From positions 60,452,980 to 60,516,979 of the forward strand of contig CM068385.1 in assembly GCA_034770075.1 (NCBI GenBank): a DNA stretch of 64,000 nt, in the 5' to 3' direction. The notes under the pieces are model-generated. The model was not told the origin of the DNA, did no database searches, and saw only the letters and a program-made list of their open reading frames with translations. Positions within the stretch are counted from its first letter, which is position 1. Each line of letters starts with the position of its first letter. A program made the position numbers and the translations under genes. This document shows positions 54,288 to 64,000 of the stretch, one piece after another. Origin of the DNA: Aralia elata (taxonomy: Eukaryota; Streptophyta; Magnoliopsida; Apiales; Araliaceae).

Positions 54288-56737
54288 TGAAAGTAGTATG
54301 CACGCAAACCAATCATATTTGATATGATGTAGCATATACTTTGTAATCTTATTCATTTATTAATAAAAGAATTGATTTTCTTAAAAGGCATTTTATATTA
54401 TCTACATAGTGCTGTTATATTAAATGTGATAAACCCATAGTTTTGAGCAATGCTTTTAGAATCATGATGGTGATCATGCTAATGAGATCTAAATTCAAGA
54501 TAGCTCACAAACTAAAATTGTTCCTAATCGTTGGATTACTAAATTGGGGATTAGTGAATCCGGATATATTAGTACATACTTTGCTTGCTCTTAGGAAGAG
54601 GATGATTGATCTCATAATCATTTGTGTGGAAACACTAAAGCAAGTATGTAGGTGCTTATTGGAGAATAAGTTCACTGAACGTGGCTCGCTAAGGAATACC
54701 TAATGGAGTTTTACTCGCCTGTCAATAGGAATTCCTCTAGTGATAGTAGTACAAGTGATCCTTGGACTTGAGATCATCATAGTATCTTGTGTATGATGAG
54801 TTATACTTTGACATGTCCCTTAAGACCTTTTGGGTATATCAAAGGGTATGGTTGGGTATAATTAGTTGTACATGGAGATAAGTGAATGATCAACAAAGAA
54901 TCTACCTCGTCTAGTAAAAGATGAAATGTCCTATGTGATTCGATAAATAACAACTCAGTAGTCCTTGGCCAAGGCAGAATGAAATTGGAAAGAAGTTTCT
55001 AATTTGCATTATTTAGAGTTGGGCATTTGGGAATCGAAATACATATAATTAAATAAAATAAGACTTGACAGTAAATCCATGTCTTATATTTAATTGGGAC
55101 GTTGTATGGTAGAAGGATTGAATTGTACGGTAACTATTCACTGAAAGGTTCTTTTGTGATTAATGTTGAAATCTATATTATCTGAAAAGTCGTTGATCGC
55201 TAAGGGGGCTTACCCTTATTGTAGAATAAATATTATTTATTTAAATGAATTAAATAGTTTGATTTATTTATTTAAATAAGATTAGAATTGTTCTAATTGA
55301 TTTATTCACATCTGGTTTAATATGGAGAACCTAAAGGGTCACACCGCAAAAGGAAAATATTTATTTAAGAAGTAAATGGCATAATTATAATAATAAGTTA
55401 AGTGTATTTAATTTAATCTATGGAGATAGAATAAATTAAATAGCTTAATATTTATTATTTAATATTTTGAAAATATTAAATATAAATTAATAAGAGGAGT
55501 CTTATTATTATTATTACTATTACTATTAGTTAATTCCTAATAGGGATTGAGAATTAATTAATAGAAGTACTCTCCCATGAATTCCTAATTGGATTAGGAG
55601 CATAATTAATTAAAGGAGTTTAATTATAATAGAAACCCTAATCCTAAATAGTTTAGGGAAGGGTTATTCCTATATCTATAAATAAGACGAGTCTTATCAT
55701 AGATTAGGGTTACACACTCTTGCATTAGATTGTGGAGAGTACTAGCAATTTCTATAGAGATAGAAACTAGGGTTTTGCCAATACCCAACTTCTTGAATAC
55801 CTATTTTTCCTTGGTGGATCACCTCTAGAGGCCAAACACTTGGGTGGCTAACGTTGATCAAGCAAAAGAATTTAATCGGTGGAATTCGAGGAGAATACGA
55901 AGGACTAGGAGTTGAACTTGTACCCGAGGAAGCTTTGTTCTACGAGGGTATAATTCTTATTCTCTTTCTCTTTCGTTTATATCGTTAATTGAGCACATAG
56001 ATTGATCATGGTGATGGTTTGTATTAAAATTTTAAAATTCGTTTTTATCGCGCTTCCGCCCTATTTATGTAATTTGATTGCATGCTTGCGTTATATACAA
56101 ACCTAACAGTGGTATCAAAGCCTAATCTTGTGCTAATTATCGATTTTGATGATTCCATATGTGTATGGTATGCGATTGGATCGAAATTTTTGGGCAGAAT
56201 CAATTTTTCTGGATCAGCGACGCGGCGCAGCTGCGCCGGCTCCAGTTCATTCTAGAGCGCAACTGCGCTGGGTTCTTTCTGGGCGCAGCTGCGCTGGCTA
56301 GCAGAATCCGAATTTTTTTTTTCCTTCAATTGAAATAAATGGTTTATTTAATTGATATAAGTTTAAAATAAAGATATTTATTTTTATCTAAAATAGGATT
56401 TCAGATTGCTAAAATTAAAAGAGTTTAATTTGGATTTGGTTTTTGATTAAAATAAAAGAGTTTATTTTGTTTCAAAACTAAATATATGCAAAACCTTTGC
56501 CCATTAATTGATATCAATGCATATATGGAATGGTTTTATTATTCATGAGATGAATGTTATTTATTGATACATATAGAGATATGTATGATAATAAATAGGG
56601 ATTGATTATGGACTATTGACCAATATGTGATTGGATTTATTTTAGTGGATGCTTGAATGTATGGGTTTTTATAAATGGGGTCTGCGTATCTCGTCTTCTC
56701 TAATGTTTCTTAATGTAAATTCTATCTCCCTCCTATG
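54288..56737 (+). mobile_element. copia-A: Ty1/copia 5' LTR and leader, cut by copia-B
   Basis: The LTR runs TGAAAGTAG (54288) to CTAACA (56108), 1,821 bases, with a TATA box TATAAATAAG at 55677. The primer-binding site TGGTATCAAAGC (56110-56121) has one mismatch to the initiator tRNA complement. The leader continues to 56,737 and contains three GC palindromes (56224-56237, 56256-56269, 56282-56295). Homology with the copia-B leader breaks off at CTCCCTCCTATG, where the copia-B LTR begins. The left target bases are probably CCAAT (54283-54287); the right copy is outside the window. Confidence 0.9.
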
Positions 56738-58581
56738 TGTTAGGTTTGTACATAGCGCGAATATGGCGCGAATATGCAATCAAATTACATAAATAGTGCG
56801 GAAGCGCGATAAAACGGATTTTTAAATTTTTATACAAACCATCACCATGATCATCCATGTGCTCAATTATCAATTAAACGAAAGAGATAGAGATTAAGAA
56901 ATTATACCCTCGTAGAACCGTGCTTCCTCGGGTACAAGTTCACCTCCAATTCCTTCGCGTTGTCCTTGAATTTCACAGATTAAATTCCTTCCTTTGATCA
57001 ACGTTAGCCACCCAAGTGTTTGGCCTCTAGAGGTAATCCACCAAGGAATAATAGTTGTTCAAGAAGATGGGTGTTGGCAAAACCCTAGTTTCTATCTCTA
57101 TAGAAATTGCAAGTACTCTCTCTCTCCAATTCTCATGGAAGAGTGTGTAAATTGTCTAACAATCTAATTGTCTGACTGTCTAACCCCAAATCATAATAAG
57201 ACTCCTCTTATTTATAGATATAGGGAACCCTCCTAAACTATTTAGGATTAGGATTTTTATTTTAATTAAACTCCTTTAATTAATTGAACTCCTAATCCAA
57301 TTAGGAATTCATGAGAGAGTACTTCTATTAATTAATTCCCAATCCCTATTAGGAATTAAATAATTGTAATAGTAATAATAATAATAAGACTCCTCTTATT
57401 AATTTATATATTTAATATTTTTAAAATATTAAATAATAAATATTAAGCTATTTAATTTATTCTATCTACATAGATTAAATTAAATACACTTAACTTATTA
57501 TTACAATTATGCCATTTACTTCTTAAATAAATATTTTTCTTTTGCGGTGTGACCCTTTAGGTTCTCCATATTAAATCGGTTGTGAATAAATCAATTAGAA
57601 CAATTCTAATCTTATTTAAATAAATAAATTAAACTATTTAATTCATTTAAATAAATAATATTTATTCTACAATAAGGGTAAACCCTCTTAGCGATCAACG
57701 ACTTTCCAGATAATATAGATTTCAACATTAATCACAAAAGAACCTTTCAGTGAATAGTTACCGTACAATTCAATCCTTCTACCATACAATATCCCAATTA
57801 AATATAAGACATGGATTTACTGTCAAGTCTTATTTCATTTAATTATATGTATTTCGATTCTCAAATGCACAACTCTGATAATGCAAACTAGAAACTCCTT
57901 TCTAATTTCATTCTGCTTTGGCCAAAGACTTCTGAGTCGTCATTTATCGAATCACATAGGACATTCTCTCCTTTTACTAGAAGTGGTAGATTCTTTGTTG
58001 ATCATTCACCTATCTCCATGTATAACTTATTATACCCAATCATACCCTTTGATATACCCTAAGGGTCTTAAGGGACATGTCAAAGTATAACTCATCATAC
58101 ACAAGATACTATGATGATCTCAAGTCCAAGGATCACTTGTACTACTATCACTAGAGGAATTCCTATTGACAGGCGAGTAAAACTCCATTAGGTATTCCTT
58201 AGCGAGCCACGTTCAGTGAACTTATTCTCTAATAAGCACCTACATACTTGCTTTAGTGTCTCCACACAAATGATTATGAGATCAATCATCCTCTTCATAA
58301 GAGCAAGCAACGTATGTACTAATCTATCCGGATTCACTAATCCCCTTTTTAGTAATCCAACGATTAGGAACAATTTTAGTTTGTGAGCTATCTAGAATTT
58401 AGATCTCATTAGCATGATCACCATCATGATTCTAAAAACATTGCTCAAAACTATGGGTTTATCACATTCAATATAACAACATCATGTAGATAAAGTAAAA
58501 TGCCTTTAATAAACGAATAAGATTACAAAGTATATGCTACATCATATCAAATATGATTGGCTTGTGTGCATACTACTTTCA
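56738..58581 (-). repeat. copia-B 3' LTR
   Basis: 1,844 bases, beginning (minus strand) TGAAAGTAGTATGCACAC at 58,581 and ending CTAACA at 56,738. The polypurine tract AAGTGGGAGAT (complement of 58582-58592) directly precedes it. Closely similar to the copia-A LTR in opposite orientation. The frames at 57,881 and 58,188 are LTR sequence also seen in the other copies. Confidence 0.9.
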
Positions 58582-58609
58582 ATCTCCCACTTGCACTAAA
58601 GCCAATCGT

Positions 58610-60700
58610 CATGGTATCTAATACTCTTCTTCTCTAAGTGACGATCATCCTGCTGTTTGGATAAAGCTTCAGTAGATGGATATGCAATGTTGTTCTTGAG
58701 AGTCCACTATCTCTATAGTGACTTCTTCTCTTTCAATGATTCTACTAATCAAATGAAAGTGCCGCAACACATGTTTGAATCCAAGATGAGACTTAGGAAC
58801 TATTCCTAGTTCTGTGATGAACTTTTCATCCAAACAATCAACTTGCAGCTTCATTTACAGCTATATACTTTGTCTTTGTCACTAAACCAGCAACTCTTTG
58901 CTGTTTGGAACCTTTCCAATTCACTACACCACCTTTCAAGGTAACGATTTAACTTAAAGTGGATTTGTTATCGTCTTGGTCAGTCTGAAAAAACTTGAGT
59001 CTGTTTAGCCCTCTAGTTTTAATTCAAACCTACCATGAATTATGATTACATCTTCAATACCGGTTAAGTACTTAAAGATGTTTATCACTGTCTTACAGTG
59101 ATCTTCTCCAGAATATGACTGATCAACATCAAGCCTAGTATATTCATTGCATACATGATAGTAACTCATGTGATCTCTCTTTCAATTGGGGACAATTTTA
59201 GAGAGATACACTCCATGGCTCATCATCATGAGACCTCTCTTGGAGTTTGCCATGCTAAACGCCTTTAGCATCAAATGAATATACGTTCCTTGGGTCAAGC
59301 CGAACATCCTTTTAAATCTATCTATATAGACTTATATCCCCAATTTATAGGATGCTCCTCCCAAGTCATTCATGGAGGAATGTTTAGACAATTTTTATCT
59401 TTACTGATTGTAGCATTGGTGTGTTATTCCTTATCAGTTGTATATCAACATATAATACCAAGGAATGTCACAGTGCTCCCACTGACCCTTTTGTACACAC
59501 TAGGTTCATTCTCCTTTTGATAAAATCAAACTCTTTTGATTGTCTCATCAAAACAAATGTTCCATCTTTGAGAAGCTTGCTTTAATCCATTAATGGATCA
59601 TTGTAGCTTAAAACACGATTTGCTTCAACCTTTGAAACAAATTCCTCTGGCTGTATCATACATACATTCTCCTCAAGTCTCATTGAGGAAGGACGTCTCC
59701 ACATCCATTTTGCCAGATTTCGTAATAAGCTGCAATCGCAAGTAAAATCCAAATGGACTTGAGCATTACCCGGTAATAAGGTTTTATCACAGTCAACTCC
59801 TTGACTTGAAAAACCTTTTAAACAGGTCTGGTCTTATAGGTCTCCACCTTGCCATTTGCCCCAGTCTTTCTCTTAAAAGACCCATATTCACACTCTAAGC
59901 ACTAAGCCTTTATGTGGAGTAACCAGAGTCTATACTTGGTTCTCATACATGGAGTCCATTTCGGATTTCATGGCCATCTACCATTTCTCTGAGTATCTTA
60001 TACTCATAGCCTTATCGTATATAACTGGATCATCATCTTCTATGATGCGTACCTCATCATCATCCTCTATGATGAATCCATACCTCCCAGGTATCTTCGG
60101 TACTCTTCTAGATTTACGATTCGGTTGTGGTACAATAGGTCTATCTACAGGTTCCTCGGATCGACTTAAAGTGCTTTGTGGTTCTTGAACTCTTTCAAGA
60201 TCTATTACCCTCCCACTAGCTCCTTCAATGATAAACACATTTATCTAAGAAGGCAGCGTGTAGGATTATAGTAATAATACCCTAAACTTCTTTAGGATAT
60301 CCCACAAATTGCACTTGTCAGATTTTTGTCCCAAACTTATCTTTGAAACCTTTTCACATAAGCTGGACAACCCCTTATCTTAACATATTTAAGACTAAGA
60401 GTCCTCCCTATCCATAACCTTTATGGAGTTTTGGGGCCGGATTTTTGAGGTTACCTTATCTTGTAGATATGCAGCCGTTTCTAGGGCATAACCCCAGATG
60501 GATACTAGAATGTCGGTAAAAATCATTATGGACTGCACCATGTCCAACAAGGTACAATTTCTCCTTTTAGATACACCAATCAATTATTGCGTATCAGGAA
60601 GTGTCCATTATGAGAAAATACCATTTTGAGATGATCTAGAAACTCATTGTACAAGTATTCTTTCCTCGATCTGATCAAAGAATCTTAATACTCTGTCAAT
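58610..60700 (-). pseudogene. copia-B integrase, reverse transcriptase and RNase H remnants
   Basis: Reading on the minus strand, 60,583-60,395 gives SKRRNCTLLDMVQSIMIFTD and WGYALETAAYLQDKV, the end of copia integrase. 60,238-59,978 gives KIPGRYGFIIEDDDE and EDDDPVIYDKAMS, the linker before reverse transcriptase. 58,854-58,669 gives DEKFITELGIVPKS and RHFHLISRIIEREEV, the C-terminal RNase H part. The reverse transcriptase between them is heavily scrambled and I did not find an intact Asp-Asp motif. All pieces lie in different frames with many stops. Confidence 0.8.
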
Positions 60701-60999
60701 ATGTTTCACTTCTGAATTCTTTGAACATTTCAAATGATTCAGACTTGTATTTCATCAAATACACATATTCAACTCTTTGAATGACCATCTCCTTTTCATT
60801 TATTAGTTTGTTCAATTTGCAAAATATTTTTCATGTAAGTCAAGTTTACAAAGTCTATCAAGTGATCTTTCAGTTTCAAACAAAACATTATCATTATAAA
60901 TAGAACAACAATTGTTCTTAAATATAATACCAAAACCTTCCTTGCCCAACAACGGAAGTAATAATGTTTCTAAAGAGAACTGGAACATAATAACAACTT

Positions 61000-61994
61000 A
61001 TTAACTTAATAGACTTGCCCGTAGGCACTGCTAAACTATAAGTTCCTATGGTTAATGTAGCAACCTTTGCTCCATTCCTACACATAAGATTACTTACTCT
61101 TAGTTTAGCTTTCTACTTCTGCTTAGTCTCTGCATTGGATTGCATACGTGAGAACTACAGCCGGTATCCAATACCCAAGTAGAACCTTGACTTATAGAAA
61201 AATTTATTTCAATCATGAACAAACCCATATTTATAACCGAAGTTTCACTAAGCTTCTTCTGGTTACCCTCTGCAAGATTCTCCTTACAGTTTACTTTCCA
61301 GTATCCAGGCTTATTGCAGTGGAAGCAAACTCCTTTGCTATCTGCATCAGTCTTGTTCTTATTGTCCTTTATTTTTGCCTTTCCATTTACTTTCTTTGAA
61401 TTGTTCTTCTTTTAAGAAGATCCTTTGGCCCTCTTCTGCTTCCTAGAAGAATCATCTACCAGTAAGACTTGGTCTTTCTTGGTTGGAAAGTGACTCTTTA
61501 CAGTTTTCAACATGTTTAAGCAACTCAGGCAGGCTGACATATAGCTTGTTCATGTGGAAATTCACAACAATTTGTGAGAAAGAGTATGGAAGTGATTGCA
61601 AGATCAAATCTTGGATCATCTCTCCATCCATTAAAACCAGTTGTCCCAATTGTTCAATCAAATTGATCATTTTAGGACATATGTCTGTACTGTAGTGCCA
61701 TCGGTCATTCTAGATCGGAAGAGCTCCTTAGATATCTGATATCTAATAGTCCTACTTTCCTCACCCTTCAACTCCTTGAAGGTGCCGGAGTCCAGTAGGA
61801 GCATCCATAGTTTCATGCTGACGCTGAAGCTCGTTACTCATGGATGCGAGCATGATGCATTGAGCCAACTGTGCATCATCTTGCCATTTTCTAAAAGTAG
61901 CAATCTCTTCCTCAGAGGCATTGTCTGCAACCATTGCAGGAATAGACATATTAAGGACATAAGATAGCTTTTCAGCCTTGAGAACTATTCTCAA
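61000..61994 (-). pseudogene. copia-B gag and protease remnants
   Basis: On the minus strand, 61,994-61,761 gives EIATFRKWQDDAQLAQCIML and ASMSNELQRQHETMD, the N-terminal UBN2-type gag. 61,670-61,452 gives MINLIEQLGQLVLMDGEM and HMNKLYVSLPELLKH, matching copia-1 gag. A degenerate zinc-knuckle and Lys-rich part follows. At about 61,130-61,200 the protease reads STWVLDTGCSSHVCN with its DTG intact. Frames shift between pieces, so no gag-pol protein can be made. Confidence 0.85.
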
Positions 61995-62039
61995 ATTCTT
62001 TAACCAGTCCTTTTAATAAGGTCCGATTACTTAGCATCT

Positions 62040-64000
62040 AATATGCTCCGCAGTGATAGTGAATTAGACATTGTAAAATTTTATAAATGAATTTATAATT
62101 TAACAACATTTTAGCATACATTCATTTTAATTAATTACCAAAATAAATTAGGTCTTTATTTTAAATTGGTATCTCCCACTATTTTCATCAAACTATATTA
62201 CCCTCAATATACAGTTCGACAAACCTAATTAAAGATTTGCTAGTGAGAATAAGGATCCCATTTCAAATGTATATAGCCTTGTGTGTGCACAACAAACTAT
62301 ATATAAATAAATAGGTAGACAACTATTGTCAATTACATCACTATGTAACTCCTTGTATTTTGCTTCTTAGATTATAATGGTCAAGTGTGTGCACATCCGA
62401 ACTAAAATAATCTAAGTTAAGTCCAACCTAGCACTTCCATATATTCGAAAGAAAAATACTGTCCTTGTGTGTGCACAACAAAACAGTATCGTTCAGTCTA
62501 TGTATAAGCATCAAATGTGATAAAACAACATCTTAAATATTTAATACTCGCCTTGTGTGTGCACAACAAACTCATATTAAATATTTAATACTCTATTGCT
62601 TTACCATGCTAGAAGGCGACGTTCGATATTCCTAATATCTTTGAACGCTTAGGACTTAATATAACTTCTTTGAGGGGTTTGTTATTATTTGTCTCATCTT
62701 GTTTAGCGCGCATGCACATATATATATATAAAATACGCGTCATATTATTTAACATGCGAAGCATGTTGGATAATATATAATATACATATAGTAAGCATGC
62801 ACATATAGAATACTATATTCTACCCGGATTGATTATGGACTTTTATTCTAGTTTGATTCACTAGAGCCACCAAGTGAACCAAAAGGTCAAACCTAGGGTG
62901 CAAGAATAAAAATTAAATATAACTATTATATTTAAACCCGGGCTCCATTACAAACGGGTCTTCAAGCGCTCCTTACTCCTTTGTCTCCAATTCTTCAAGT
63001 AATTCTAACTAAACCTATTACATAAAATATTTACAATAAATAGAAACCTTGATCAGCAGTCAAGGGGAAGTACATAGGAGGGAGATAGAATTTACATTAA
63101 GAAAAATTAGAGAAGACGAGGTACGCAGACCCCATTTATAAAAACTCATTCATTCAAGCATCCACTAAAATAAATCCAATCACACATTGGTCAATAGTCC
63201 ATAATCAATCCCTATTTATTATCATACATATCTCTATATGTATCAATAAATAACATTCATCTCATGAATAATAAAACTGTTCCATATATGCATTGATATC
63301 AATTAATGGGCAATTAAAAGTTTACTAGAAATCCAATTTTGAAACAAAACTAAACTCCTTTATTTTGATCAAAATTTAAATCATAATAAACTTATTTATT
63401 TTATTTTATCCAATTTTGAATAAAAATAAACTTTTTTATTTTTAATCAAATTCCAAATCAAAATAAACTCTTTTATTTTAATTAACATGGAATCCAATTT
63501 CAAGTTCAAAACAAACTCTTTTATTTTAACTTAAAATTGTTGGAAAATAAAATATGTTGAATCTTATTCCTTATCAAAATAAATTTCTTTATTTTTAAGG
63601 AAACATGGAATCCTATTCCATATGTGAATAAACTCTTTTATTCTAGGAAACATGGAATCCTATTCCATATGTGAATAAACTCTTTTATTCTAGAAAACAT
63701 GGAATCCTATTCCATATGTGAATAAACTCCTTTATTCTGATTTTATCAATTAAATAAACCATTTATTTTAATTGAAGGAAAAATTATTTTTCGGATTCTG
63801 CTGTCCGGCGCAGCTGCGCCCAGAATGAACTGGGACACGGCGCAGCTGCGCTGAACCCCAGAGAAAACTGATTCTGGGTTTGGGCGCAGCTGCGCTCCAG
63901 AATGAACTGGAGCCGGCGCAGCTGCGCCGCGACGCTGATTCAGAAAAATTTATTCTGCCCAAAAATTTCGATCCAATCGCATATCAAACATACATGGAAT
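62040..64000 (-). repeat. copia-B leader
   Basis: Non-coding. It holds three copies of CCTTGTGTGTGCACAACAAA (starting 62277, 62463 and 62551). A segment rich in repeated AACTCTTTTATTTTA-like units lies at about 63,350-63,740, including three near-identical ~47-base units at about 63,600-63,735. Four GC palindromes lie at 63807-63820, 63839-63852, 63883-63896 and 63915-63928. The short frame at 63,768-63,962 is produced by the palindromes and is not a credible protein. Confidence 0.8.

Larger units (their letters stand above)
56738..64000 (-). mobile_element. copia-B: degenerate Ty1/copia element running off the window
   Basis: On the minus strand the visible order is leader (from 64,000), gag, zinc/protease, integrase, reverse transcriptase, RNase H, polypurine tract and 3' LTR (58,581 to 56,738). 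This is the Ty1/copia order, with integrase before reverse transcriptase. By comparison with copia-A, the primer-binding site and 5' LTR should begin within about 100 bases past the window end. Coding is broken into short frames by stops and shifts. It entered copia-A at 56,737/56,738. Confidence 0.9.

Noticed and set aside
63768..63962. 64-codon minus frame near the window end
   Set aside because: It is produced by the GC palindrome cluster in the copia-B leader; the same positions in copia-A give a different frame.

Overview
The window looks like nuclear DNA of a flowering plant, most likely a eudicot. It holds one long, intron-rich cytosolic-type acetyl-CoA carboxylase gene, AT-rich intergenic DNA, and a deeply nested stack of plant LTR retrotransposons (Ty3/gypsy chromovirus-like and Ty1/copia), with a Helitron, LINE pieces and MITEs. 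No tRNA, rRNA or CRISPR array was seen.

Region 1 (about 1-16,200, minus strand): a complete homomeric acetyl-CoA carboxylase gene, read as 31 coding exons (start 15,281, stop 271) plus a 5' UTR exon. The exons join in phase to about 2,264 residues in the order biotin carboxylase, biotin carrier (VMKM, Lys ~722), central region, carboxyltransferase. Two +1 homopolymer shifts 40-odd bases apart break the carboxyltransferase frame; they are assembly errors or real lesions. Two introns start with GC rather than GT. Intron 1 and intron 12 carry MITEs.

Region 2 (16,200-20,530): AT-rich intergenic DNA with microsatellites, a LINE 3' end and weak Stowaway-like and LTR-like fragments.

Region 3 (20,530-41,053): a minus-strand Ty1/copia element (copia-1). 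It keeps gag, the start of pol, a leader, a primer-binding site and one LTR. It is split by a 2.35-kb GT-skewed LINE-like insert and, inside its LTR, by a 14.4-kb Ty3/gypsy element (gypsy-1, 25,367-39,743) with matching ATATT target duplications, two ~4.1-kb LTRs, a 1,487-codon gag-pol frame and an extra coiled-coil ORF upstream of gag.

Region 4 (41,054-45,843): an unclassified LTR-like piece, then a copia LTR fragment split by a 2.9-kb non-autonomous Helitron (42,069-44,984), whose empty site is visible in three other LTR copies here. A broken LINE ORF1 (DUF4283) follows.

Region 5 (45,842-54,287): gypsy-2, an older, degenerate relative of gypsy-1. Its extra ORF is split by a 3.2-kb solo LTR (48,174-51,404, AAGGG duplication). 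Its pol is cut by copia-A.

Region 6 (54,288-64,000): copia-A (plus) is cut by copia-B (minus), which runs off the window. Their LTRs face each other as a ~1.83-kb inverted repeat. Copia leaders carry clusters of short GC palindromes that differ between copies.

Only the carboxylase gene is a host gene. The rest is a record of repeated insertion: copia-1 before gypsy-1; gypsy-2 before the solo LTR and copia-A; copia-A before copia-B.
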